Origin: Larkinella rosea
GTDB taxonomy: Bacteria; Bacteroidota; Bacteroidia; Cytophagales; Spirosomataceae
Length of the DNA stretch: 64,000 nucleotides
NCBI RefSeq assembly: GCF_003858635.1
Contig: NZ_RQJO01000009.1
Location: 806,001 to 870,000, forward strand
Direction of reading: 5' to 3'
Shown piece by piece: positions 53,730 through 61,757 of this stretch (position 1 is its first letter; each line of letters begins with the position of its first letter). A model generated the notes under the pieces. It ran no database searches. It was not told the origin of the DNA and was given only the letters and a program-made list of their open reading frames with translations. The position numbers and the translations under genes are program-made.

Positions 53730-55457
53730 ATGAGAAAAATAACCTTATTTCTGTTCATAGTCTGCTGCACGATCGCGACATCCTGCTCGGACAAATTCCT
53801 GGAAGTGCAGCCGAAAGCCGCTCTTTCCAATACGGTTTTGCAAAATAAAGCCGGGATCAACGCGCTGCTGATCGGGGCCTATTCACTGCTCGACGGCTGG
53901 GCAACGGCCGAAGGCGCGTATCGTTCGTACCAGTCGTCCGGCGATAACTGGGTCTACGGCAGCGTCGCTTCCGACGATGCGTACAAAGGCACGATTGCGG
54001 GCGATCAGCCGCCGATTTCGCTGATCGAACAGGGCAATATTCAGTCGGACAACATCTATTTCCGCGGAAAATGGCGGGGCATGTACGACGGAATTGCCCG
54101 CGCCAATGACGTGTTGCAAAACCTGCCGATGGCCAAGGATATTTCCGAAGCGGAAAGCAAACAGATTGTGGCGGAGTCACGGTTTTTGCGCGGCCATTTC
54201 CACTTCGAGCTGAAAAAGATGTTCAACATGGTACCGTACATCGACGATAAAACGTACAGCCCGAGCGACCTGGAAAGCACCAAAATCCCGAATACCGAAG
54301 ACATCTGGCCGAAAATTAATGCGGATTTGCAGGCGGCTTACGACGTTTTACCCGCTACCCAAACGCAAAAAGGACGTGTTACCAAATGGGCCGCTGCGGC
54401 TACGTTAGCAAAAGCGTATCTGTTTCAGAAAAAATACGCCGAAGCCAAAACGTTGCTCGATGCCATTGTAGCCAGTGGTCAGTATAAACTGATGCCCCTG
54501 TATCATGACAATTTCCGGGCCGTAACCAACAACAATGCGGAGTCTATTTTTGAAATCGAGCACTCGGTCAACGACGGTGCGTCGGGCGGGGAAAATGGCA
54601 ACATTGGGGCGACCCTGAACTATCCGTACGGTGGGGGTGGGGTGACGACCTGCTGCGGTTTCTTCCAGCCTTCGCAGAATCTGGTCAACGCGTTCAAAAC
54701 CGATGCAAACGGTTTGCCGATGCTGGATGACTTCAACAAAGAGGATGTGAAAAGCGATCAGGGCATCGAATCGACTGCAGCGTTTACGCCGTACGAAGGG
54801 CAAGTCGATCCGCGTCTGGACCATACGGTGGGTCGTCGGGGCATTCCGTTCCTGGACTGGGGGGTGCATCCCGGTAAATTATACGTTCGTGATCAGGCGT
54901 ATGGCGGACCGTATTCACCGAAAAAACACGTTATGTACCGTTCGGATGTCGGTACGAACACCTTCGCGAGTAACCCGCGTTTGAACGCCAACAACTACCG
55001 CATGATCCGGTATTCGCACGTTCTGCTGTGGCTGGCCGAGGCAGAAATTGAAGTGGGTAGCCTGGAAAAAGCCCGTGATTATATCAACCAGATTCGTCGC
55101 CGGGCGGCCAATCCGGACGGTTTTGTAAAAGGCACCGACGGAAAAGCGGCTGCCAATTACGTGATCAAGGAATATACCACGGCCTGGACGGACAAAGCGG
55201 TAGCCCGCAAAGCCGTGCAATTTGAACAGCGGCTGGAGTTCGGCATGGAAGGCCACCGCCGGTTTGACCTGGTTCGCTGGGGCATTGCGGATGTAACCTT
55301 AAACGCTTATTATCCCGCTGAAGCCAAGAAACGGTCGTACCTGAATGGCGTTACATTCATCAAAGGCAAGCACGAGTATTTCCCGATTCCGTTGCAGGAA
55401 ATCCTGAACAGCCAGAAAAATGGCAAAGCGACCCTAACGCAGAATCCGGGTTACTAA
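53730..55457 (+). CDS. SusD/RagB-type surface lipoprotein
   Basis: 575 residues, 21 bases after the SusC-like gene. The lipid anchor is Cys19 (TIATSCSDKFLEV). The SusD fold is seen in the TPR-like helices (ESRFLRGHFHFELKKMFNMV, KWAAAATLAKAYLFQKKYAE) and in the C-terminal block (ALRQ-like ARKAVQFEQRLEFGMEGHRR, then FDLVRWG). It binds the substrate and forms the lid of the SusC barrel. It ends in front of a nested palindrome shared with the convergent oxidoreductase gene. Confidence 0.95.
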   Translation: MRKITLFLFIVCCTIATSCSDKFLEVQPKAALSNTVLQNKAGINALLIGAYSLLDGWATAEGAYRSYQSSGDNWVYGSVASDDAYKGTIAGDQPPISLIEQGNIQSDNIYFRGKWRGMYDGIARANDVLQNLPMAKDISEAESKQIVAESRFLRGHFHFELKKMFNMVPYIDDKTYSPSDLESTKIPNTEDIWPKINADLQAAYDVLPATQTQKGRVTKWAAAATLAKAYLFQKKYAEAKTLLDAIVASGQYKLMPLYHDNFRAVTNNNAESIFEIEHSVNDGASGGENGNIGATLNYPYGGGGVTTCCGFFQPSQNLVNAFKTDANGLPMLDDFNKEDVKSDQGIESTAAFTPYEGQVDPRLDHTVGRRGIPFLDWGVHPGKLYVRDQAYGGPYSPKKHVMYRSDVGTNTFASNPRLNANNYRMIRYSHVLLWLAEAEIEVGSLEKARDYINQIRRRAANPDGFVKGTDGKAAANYVIKEYTTAWTDKAVARKAVQFEQRLEFGMEGHRRFDLVRWGIADVTLNAYYPAEAKKRSYLNGVTFIKGKHEYFPIPLQEILNSQKNGKATLTQNPGY

Positions 55458-55460
55458 TTG

Positions 55461-55553
55461 AACGTACCCACGGACTTTAGTCCGTGAGATCCCGAAATAG
55501 ACCCAATTGCGAGGCATTCGAGAATCTCACGGACTAAAGTCCGTGGGTACGTT
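55461..55553. repeat. Nested REP-like palindrome
   Basis: A perfect 30-base inverted repeat (55461-55490 with 55524-55553) surrounds a 33-base centre. Each arm is itself a palindrome: CACGGACT-TT-AGTCCGTG at 55469-55486 and its mate at 55528-55545. It fills the gap between two convergent genes and touches the stop of the right one. The word is of the type mobilised by RAYT (IS200-like) transposases, from family knowledge. It can also end transcription from both sides. Confidence 0.92.
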
Positions 55554-56585
55554 TTAAAACGCCAGCACTTTTTTCTGTTTGCTGCTTTCCCCGGCCAGTT
55601 CGATGATTCGAATAACGGCCAATGTCTGTTCGGGGGTTACTTCCTGCGGAATTTCACCAACGATGGCCCGGTACAGATTGTCGTAAAAATGATGGTAATT
55701 CCCCGGCTGGCTCGGGAAGGTAAACCGACCGTTCGGAGTCGTCAGGGTGCCGTACTGGCTTTCGGGCTCGGCACCCCAGTCGGGCGTATCGGGCAGGATG
55801 TTTTTCCGCTGCGTTTCTTCCTGAACGTCCAGTCCGTGTTTGATGAACGAGCCTTTGGTGCCGTGAATGATGTAGCGCAGGCTATTGTCGACCGCCAGCA
55901 TCGACGATTTCAGGATGACGCGTTTATCGGCATATACTAACCGCACATCGAAATAATCATCCAGAATACCGCCTTTGCGAATGATGCGGACGTCGCCCGA
56001 AACCGCTTCCGGTACGCCGAACAAGGCAATGGCCTGATCGATCAGGTGCGGACCCAGGTTGAACAGATTCCCACCGCCCGCCGGATCTTTTTCTTTCCAG
56101 CTATCGAGAATATCGGGCCGATACCGGTCGTACCGGCACTCGAATTCCACGACATCGCCAATCTGGTTTTCCCGCAAAACTTGCTGAATGGTCAGAAAAT
56201 CCGCGTCGTAGCGCCGGTTTTGATACGGAATAACAACCAGTCCTTTTTTGCTCGCCAGATCCAGCAACTCGCGGGCCTGCTCCAGACTATTAGCGAATGG
56301 TTTTTCGATCAGCACGTGTTTTCCGGCTTCAAGTGCGGCTTTGGCGTAGGAATAATGGGTATCGTTGGGCGAACCGACAATGATCAGGTCAAGGTCCGGA
56401 TCGGCCAGTAATTCTTCGTGGCTCCGAACGGTCTGAATGGTGGGGTCAAACGCTTCGGCGTCAGTGCGGTGACGCTCAACTACTTTGGCTAATTTGAAAT
56501 GCGGATTGACGGTTAGGAAAGGCGCGTGGAAATACCGGCCCGACAACCCGAAACCGATTAATCCAACCTGAATAGTACGGGACAT
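55554..56585 (-). CDS. Gfo/Idh/MocA-family oxidoreductase
   Basis: A 343-residue NAD(P)-dependent sugar or sugar-acid dehydrogenase. The Rossmann start is VGLIGFGLSGRYFHAPFL and the conserved Lys-containing motif is HVLIEKPFANSLEQA. The C-terminal domain has GGGNLFNLGPHLIDQAI with the catalytic-type His. The segment is typical of the YdgJ/MviM group. No signal peptide, so it is cytosolic. It converges on susD, and its relation to that locus is not shown. Confidence 0.92.
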   Translation of the reverse strand: MSRTIQVGLIGFGLSGRYFHAPFLTVNPHFKLAKVVERHRTDAEAFDPTIQTVRSHEELLADPDLDLIIVGSPNDTHYSYAKAALEAGKHVLIEKPFANSLEQARELLDLASKKGLVVIPYQNRRYDADFLTIQQVLRENQIGDVVEFECRYDRYRPDILDSWKEKDPAGGGNLFNLGPHLIDQAIALFGVPEAVSGDVRIIRKGGILDDYFDVRLVYADKRVILKSSMLAVDNSLRYIIHGTKGSFIKHGLDVQEETQRKNILPDTPDWGAEPESQYGTLTTPNGRFTFPSQPGNYHHFYDNLYRAIVGEIPQEVTPEQTLAVIRIIELAGESSKQKKVLAF

Positions 56586-56678
56586 ACGTTTTTGTGAACT
56601 AAAGTTGAGGGCCGAAGATGCCTAATTTTGACCAGAACGTCAACTATCGACAGGGCCTGAAGAGACAAAGAAAAGTGT

Positions 56679-56686
56679 TATCTTTG
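56679..56686 (+). promoter_or_regulatory. -7 element of tsaE
   Basis: TATCTTTG matches TAnnTTTG, 22 bases before the ATG at 56709. A -33 TTG is not evident. Confidence 0.45.
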
Positions 56687-56708
56687 GAATTGGAATTATG
56701 TTGCAGGA

Positions 56709-57119
56709 ATGACCATTCGCTTTCGAAGCCTTGCTGAATTAGACGCGGTTGCCGGACAACTGATAGATGCCGGTAGTGCGCGTTCGGTCTGGTTATTCAA
56801 CGGGCCGATGGGAGCCGGGAAGACGACCTTGATTAAAGCGGTTTGTCGGCAGCTGGGTGTCGTGAATACGGTTCAAAGCCCAACGTTTTCAATTGTAAAT
56901 GAATACGTTACCGGGAAAGGCGAACCGATCTACCATTTCGATTGTTACCGGCTTCGCGATGAAGAAGAAGCATTGGACAGTGGGCTGGAGGAATACATCG
57001 ATTCGGGCGAACGCTGTTTGATCGAATGGCCGGAACGAATTGCCGGATTGTTGCCTCCCGATGCCTGGACAATCCATCTGGCGGTAGCGGAGGGCGAACG
57101 AATACTGGAAACCAATTGA
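56709..57119 (+). CDS. tsaE: tRNA threonylcarbamoyladenosine synthesis ATPase TsaE
   Basis: A 136-residue P-loop ATPase that resets the TsaBD complex during t6A synthesis. The Walker A motif is at residues 32-40 (GPMGAGKTT). The typical block SPTFSIVNEY and the HFDCYRL segment follow, then the IEWPERI motif near the C-terminus. Length is normal. The alanine dehydrogenase gene follows after about 115 bases. Confidence 0.96.
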   Translation: MTIRFRSLAELDAVAGQLIDAGSARSVWLFNGPMGAGKTTLIKAVCRQLGVVNTVQSPTFSIVNEYVTGKGEPIYHFDCYRLRDEEEALDSGLEEYIDSGERCLIEWPERIAGLLPPDAWTIHLAVAEGERILETN

Positions 57120-57235
57120 CCTAAATGACGGATTAAGAAAGAACGGGTTATCTGTTGCCCGGACGGTTTTTTCGAAGAAACCGGCTCAAAAAAGATTGAT
57201 AATTCGTGGTACTTAATCATAAATCCCGTTTATAA

Positions 57236-58447
57236 GTGACTGGGTTTGAACAATTAGCAAAGCAGACGGCACTATATCCGCAGGAGGCTCCTGCCGCTGT
57301 TAAGAAGCACAACGGCAGTCTCATGATCGGGATGCCCAAAGAGGTCTCATTACAGGAAAACCGGATTGCTCTGACACCCGAAGCCGTCACCATTCTGGTG
57401 CGGCACGGCCACGAAGTGCTGGTGGAAAAAGGGGCTGGCGAAGGGGCTAAATTTTCTGATAATGATTATAGCGAAGCCGGTGCATTGATCGTTCCGTCGC
57501 CCAAAGAAGTTTACGACGCCAACCTGATCCTGAAGGTAGAACCGTTGGTAGACAAAGAGTTCGACTACATCAAAACCGGTAGCACGCTCATCTCGGCGGT
57601 CAATTTGCCAAATCACGATAAAAAATACTTCGAACGGCTGAACAGTAAGAAAATTACGGCGCTGGGGTACGAATACATTGAGGATAAAGTCGGAGGCATG
57701 CCGATCATCCGGGCCATGAGTGAAATTGCGGGGAGCACGGTCATGCTGATTGCCGGTGAATACCTGAGCAGTGCCAACAACGGTCGGGGCGTAATTCTGG
57801 GCGGTATTACGGGGGTTCCACCCACGAAAGTGGTGATTCTGGGGGCCGGAACCGTCGCCGAATATGCGGCCCGAACCGCACTGGGACTGGGGGCCGAAAT
57901 CAAGATTTTCGATAAACACATCTACAAACTCCAGCGGCTGAAATACGCCATCGGGCAGCACATTTACACCTCGATCATCGAAACCGATACACTTTCGGAA
58001 GCGATCCAGCGCGCCGATGTGGTCATTGGAGCCATGCGGGCGGAAGACGGTCTGAGCCCGATTGTGGTGACGCAGGAGATGGTGTCGCACATGAAACTCG
58101 ATGCGATCATCATTGACGTGTCGATCGACCAGGGTGGGAACTTTGAAACGTCTAAAATGACGACGCACAAAAATCCGACTTACAAGTTCCAGAATGTCAT
58201 TCACTATTGCGTGCCGAATATTGCTTCGCGGGTGGCCCACACGGCCAGTCTGGCGTTGAGCAACATTTTTCTACCGTTTTTGTTACAGACTGGGACCATC
58301 GGTGGCATTGAAGAAATGATGTTTGCCAACCGCTGGTTTATGAAGGGGGTTTACAGTCATAACGGTCTGCTAACCAACGCTTACATCGCCAAGAAATTCA
58401 ACATGCGGTTCAAGGATTTAAGCCTGTTACTGGCTGCCAGGATATAA
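57236..58447 (+). CDS. ald: Alanine dehydrogenase
   Basis: A 403-residue NAD-dependent enzyme that interconverts L-alanine and pyruvate plus ammonia. The GTG at 57236 is chosen because the resulting N-terminus (MTGFEQLAKQTALYPQEA) is the usual one in this phylum. The substrate site is in IGMPKEVSLQENRIALTPEA. The NAD fold is around VVILGAGTVAEYAARTALGL, and the later block is DVSIDQGGNFET. The long N-terminal extension separates it from the 370-residue enzymes of Bacillus. A heptad-armed repeat follows at once. Confidence 0.93.
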   Translation: MTGFEQLAKQTALYPQEAPAAVKKHNGSLMIGMPKEVSLQENRIALTPEAVTILVRHGHEVLVEKGAGEGAKFSDNDYSEAGALIVPSPKEVYDANLILKVEPLVDKEFDYIKTGSTLISAVNLPNHDKKYFERLNSKKITALGYEYIEDKVGGMPIIRAMSEIAGSTVMLIAGEYLSSANNGRGVILGGITGVPPTKVVILGAGTVAEYAARTALGLGAEIKIFDKHIYKLQRLKYAIGQHIYTSIIETDTLSEAIQRADVVIGAMRAEDGLSPIVVTQEMVSHMKLDAIIIDVSIDQGGNFETSKMTTHKNPTYKFQNVIHYCVPNIASRVAHTASLALSNIFLPFLLQTGTIGGIEEMMFANRWFMKGVYSHNGLLTNAYIAKKFNMRFKDLSLLLAARI

Positions 58448-58449
58448 AA

Positions 58450-58550
58450 GTTTACGGGTTGCGGTTTTTGGTTTACGGTAGCTAGCGCACACAAAAATGA
58501 ATGCGTCAGTCTCCATAAACCAAAAACCGTAAACTGAAAACCGGATAAAC
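58450..58550. repeat. Heptad-armed inverted repeat, copy F
   Basis: Left arm GTTTACG, GGTTGCG, GTTTTTG, GTTTACG, then GTAGCTAGCGC. Right arm ATGCGTCAGTCTC, then CATAAAC, CAAAAAC, CGTAAAC, TGAAAAC. It ends exactly at the ATG of the next gene, so it is part of that gene's leader or a barrier after ald. Confidence 0.85.
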
Positions 58551-58958
58551 ATGATCAACAATAGTAACGAAAATATTCTGCTCGACGACGCCAATTCGCC
58601 GGATGTAAACCGGAAGTTAATGAGCCTGGTGTCGACTGATTTTGTGAAGGTAGCCGACACGTTGAAAGAGGCTTCGTACGTGATTCGGAAGCGCGGTTTT
58701 ACGGAAAATCCCATTTTTGTCGCATCCCGCCGGGCGGTCGATGTGGGGCAATTGCTGCTGGGGCCGAAAGAAATCACCGACAATGCCTGGACCTATCGGG
58801 CGTCGTTGCTGGAAGAATTTGTGCAGCGTAAACTGGTGGCCGAAGAATCGGTGAATGACTTCAAGGAAAACTACAAGAATCCGGACGAATACTGTTGCCT
58901 TTTCGTCGTCGATGCCGACTTCGCCGGTTTTATCTTTATCCCTTTTCCGGAAGATTGA
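58551..58958 (+). CDS. Conserved small cytosolic protein, unrecognised
   Basis: 135 residues, no signal peptide or membrane segment, mixed alpha/beta. It has an acidic N-terminus (SNENILLDDANSPDVNRKL), a basic patch (YVIRKRGFTENPIFVASRRA) and an apolar end (CCLFVVDADFAGFIFIPF). The last part could be an edge strand for dimerisation. I do not recognise the family. It is bracketed on both sides by heptad-armed repeats of the same type, like a cassette, between ald and Wzi. Confidence 0.75.
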   Translation: MINNSNENILLDDANSPDVNRKLMSLVSTDFVKVADTLKEASYVIRKRGFTENPIFVASRRAVDVGQLLLGPKEITDNAWTYRASLLEEFVQRKLVAEESVNDFKENYKNPDEYCCLFVVDADFAGFIFIPFPED

Positions 58959-58964
58959 TGGACG

Positions 58965-59060
58965 GTATTCGGTTTTCCGTTTACGGTGTTCAGGGTCTAA
59001 CGCATGCCATTTTCGTGCGTCAGCGCACCGAATACCGTAAACGGAAAACTGTAAACCGTC
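58965..59060. repeat. Heptad-armed inverted repeat, copy G
   Basis: Left arm GTATTCG, GTTTTCC, GTTTACG, GTGTTCA, then GGGTCTAACGCATG. Right arm TGCGTCAGCGCAC, then CGAATAC, CGTAAAC, GGAAAAC, TGTAAAC. It lies between the convergent stops of the 135-residue gene and the Wzi gene. Confidence 0.88.
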
Positions 59061-59063
59061 AGT

Positions 59064-60575
59064 TCATTTCCTGATCCGGTATTTAAAATAATCCCACGTT
59101 TTTCGAACACCGGCGTAGATGCCACTGCTGTTTGGGAATAAATCGCCCTGATCGGCGGCTGCGGACAGGGTAACCAGCAAACCCCGCTGATTCACGGGCA
59201 GTTCGAGCATCATAAAGGCTGAAATTTGTTGGATCGTTTCGGGAAATGGGACGTCGTAGGTGCCGTAATTCTCACTGTACGAGACTTTTACCTGGAACAG
59301 GCAATTGCGGGCAAAACCGCCCTGAATACCGGCGTGATAAACCCGAACCCGATTGTTACTGAAAAAACCGTATTGCGACAATTCGGGACGGGAGTCGGTT
59401 ACCGGCGTAATGAAGGGCGTTCCGATGCCCCGTCCGAAATACGACCAGCCATCCTGATACTGCGTGTGATTGAAGTAATTGTCTTTGCCCCGGAAATGGT
59501 TGCCATCGGCAAAAACATTACCGCCCTGACTTTTCGTGTATAAAAACTCGACGACAGCGCCCGTGATCCGCAAACCGGAGCGAACCGGATTCAGGCTACG
59601 AAACCGCAAACCCGTCAGGCCATCTTCGATATTCGTGAGGTAATACAGCGACCCGTCTTCGTAGACACTCTGGTGATATAACAATACGGAAATCTTTCTG
59701 GAACTGAATTCGATGCCTAAATCGATGGTTCCCAGATGGTTGCCGACCCGGTTTTCACGATCAAATTTACTGTAGCGTGTGGTGTCGAGTCCTCCTAACC
59801 GCCCGAGGCTATTGCCCAGGGAAACGAACAGGTAATCCTGCAAACGGGAAGGGAAATGCCCGTCTTTGACGAGCGATTCGGGAAGCTGGTCGGTGTAGCC
59901 TCCCCATTGGGCCTGATGATTGAAACCGGCGTAGAATTTTACGGGCCAGCGCGGTTTTCCCAGGCGGACATACAACGATTTCTGGTGCAAAAAGTAGTGC
60001 TGAACCTTGCGCTGACTGCCGAACCAGCCGTGGGCGAAGTTACCCCGAAACGAAAGCAATCCTTTCGTAAAACCGATGGGCGTGTAATTGGGCAAACTGA
60101 TCTGGACTTTCGGGAGTGGCAATGCATTTCCCGACCAGCTGTAGGAACCCGAACTCAAGGTTGAGTCCACCAAACCGACTACTTCGCGTCGTCGTCCGGC
60201 CATGATTTCGAAGGCTCCGGCACGAGCTTTCAGGTAAGCTTCGGGAAGTAAAATTGTGTTTTTTGTTTGCGCATTCAAGTTTGAAATTACGTCGAAACCG
60301 TATCCAATTCCAAAACGATCCCGCCGAAGGGGCGAGGTTACATCAGTTAACGGATAATAGCAGTAATCCTGGCGGACGCCAACCCGGACTGTTGCGTAGG
60401 GCAGGGTGTTGGGAATAATCCCGTATTGATTGGTCCGAAGCCAGAAAGGCGTTGGTTTACCGGAGGTATAAAAACCGCCCATTTCGGCAAAGATGCGGCT
60501 GGGCCGGGTTTCAATGACGGGCTGGCAAAAGGCAAAAAACGGGATGCATACACACAGGAGTAGCGCTCTAATCAT
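59064..60575 (-). CDS. Wzi-type capsule assembly outer-membrane protein
   Basis: 503 residues with a signal peptide (LLLCVCIPFFAFCQ) and an 18-strand barrel pattern. The conserved Wzi features are FYTSGKPTPFWLRTNQYGII near the N-terminus, LRTNQYG being the hallmark. They continue with GGYTDQLPESLVKDGHFP and QDGWSYFGRGIGTPFITP in the barrel. Wzi helps hold capsular polysaccharide at the surface. No capsule gene cluster is adjacent. 60576-60759, upstream, holds no recognised gene. Confidence 0.9.
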   Translation of the reverse strand: MIRALLLCVCIPFFAFCQPVIETRPSRIFAEMGGFYTSGKPTPFWLRTNQYGIIPNTLPYATVRVGVRQDYCYYPLTDVTSPLRRDRFGIGYGFDVISNLNAQTKNTILLPEAYLKARAGAFEIMAGRRREVVGLVDSTLSSGSYSWSGNALPLPKVQISLPNYTPIGFTKGLLSFRGNFAHGWFGSQRKVQHYFLHQKSLYVRLGKPRWPVKFYAGFNHQAQWGGYTDQLPESLVKDGHFPSRLQDYLFVSLGNSLGRLGGLDTTRYSKFDRENRVGNHLGTIDLGIEFSSRKISVLLYHQSVYEDGSLYYLTNIEDGLTGLRFRSLNPVRSGLRITGAVVEFLYTKSQGGNVFADGNHFRGKDNYFNHTQYQDGWSYFGRGIGTPFITPVTDSRPELSQYGFFSNNRVRVYHAGIQGGFARNCLFQVKVSYSENYGTYDVPFPETIQQISAFMMLELPVNQRGLLVTLSAAADQGDLFPNSSGIYAGVRKTWDYFKYRIRK

Positions 60576-60759
60576 CTCTCATCGGGAAAAGGTTCCACGT
60601 TTCGTTTAAGCACTACAGGCGACAATCAGACGTATAATTTTCTGATTTAAAGTGTCTTACGTATACGGCAGAAAGCTAAACTGAATCGCAATGAAACCGG
60701 GTTGCCCTACGGATAACCTAAAGTGGCTGACCGAATTGTATATGCAAATATTGTTCCAA

Positions 60760-61689
60760 TTATCCGAGAACGCGGGGCCCTTCCTGGTTGATCCCGGAAA
60801 CATACAATTCACTGCCAATACCGACAGCCTGGAAAGCCGCCTGCATGCTGGCCCCAACGCGGAGCGCGGTAGGTTGATCGCGGCTGAGAGCAAACATCGA
60901 GGGGCCGGAACCGGAAATGCTGCAACCGAGCGCCCCCGCATCGAGCGCGGCCTGTTTGACTTCGCTGAACTCGGGAATGAGAATGGCCCGGATCGGTTCA
61001 ATGATCACATCCACCATCGAACGGCCAATGAGGTCGTAATCGGGCTTCATCAAACCGGCGATCAAACCGGCTACGTTGCCCATCTGAATGATGGTGTTTT
61101 TCATCGACACCTCGTTTTTCAAAATATACCGGGCGTCTTTGGTGTTGACTTCAATTTCCGGGTGAACAATTGTTGCAAAAAGTTGAGCAGGTGTGTTGAT
61201 GGTGATGATATCCAGCGGGTTATAACTCCGGATAACCACAAAGCCGCCCATCAGCGAAGGGGCTACGTTGTCGGCATGGGCCGAGCCACACGCCAGCCGT
61301 TCGCCTTCCATCGCAAAGGGAAGCAGATCAAGTTGGTTGAGCGGGCGCCCCAATAGCTCATTAATAGCAAATACACCCGCCACGGCACTGGCTGCGCTGG
61401 AACCCAGCCCGCTGCCCAGGGGCATTTTTTTATGCAGAATTACTTCCAGCCCCTGGTCGGATTCAATGTGTTTCAGGTACGTCTGGATGGCAATACCGGC
61501 CGTATTTCGCTCAGCCTGCTTGGGTAAACGGCCTTCGTCGCCAATGATGGCTTTGATCCGGACACCCGGCAATTCACTTTTACGGACAATGATCTCGTCG
61601 CCGGGGCTATCGACGGCAAAACCGAATATGTCAAAACCGCAGGCCACATTGGCGACGGTCGCGGGGGCAAATACTTTTATTGAATCCAC
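60760..61689 (-). CDS. thrB: Homoserine kinase
   Basis: A 309-residue GHMP kinase that phosphorylates homoserine on the way to threonine. The start KVFAPATVANVACGFDIFGF is diagnostic. The ATP loop is MPLGSGLGSSAASAVAG and the third GHMP motif is GALGCSISGSGPSMFAL. It lies 68 bases after thrA on the same strand, so they form an operon. thrC does not follow, as the next gene downstream is wzi-like. Confidence 0.96.
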   Translation of the reverse strand: MDSIKVFAPATVANVACGFDIFGFAVDSPGDEIIVRKSELPGVRIKAIIGDEGRLPKQAERNTAGIAIQTYLKHIESDQGLEVILHKKMPLGSGLGSSAASAVAGVFAINELLGRPLNQLDLLPFAMEGERLACGSAHADNVAPSLMGGFVVIRSYNPLDIITINTPAQLFATIVHPEIEVNTKDARYILKNEVSMKNTIIQMGNVAGLIAGLMKPDYDLIGRSMVDVIIEPIRAILIPEFSEVKQAALDAGALGCSISGSGPSMFALSRDQPTALRVGASMQAAFQAVGIGSELYVSGINQEGPRVLG

Positions 61690-61757
61690 AGTGGTAAGTT
61701 ATTGCCGATGCAACAACATTCTTTTGTCTATTATACAAATTCAACGGGTTATTTGGT

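Noticed and set aside
57350-58240. A 296-codon minus-strand frame inside ald
   Set aside because: It is a shadow frame with low-complexity His/Arg/Phe content.
59226-59543. A 105-codon plus-strand frame inside the Wzi gene
   Set aside because: It is antisense to well-matched barrel sequence with no independent support.
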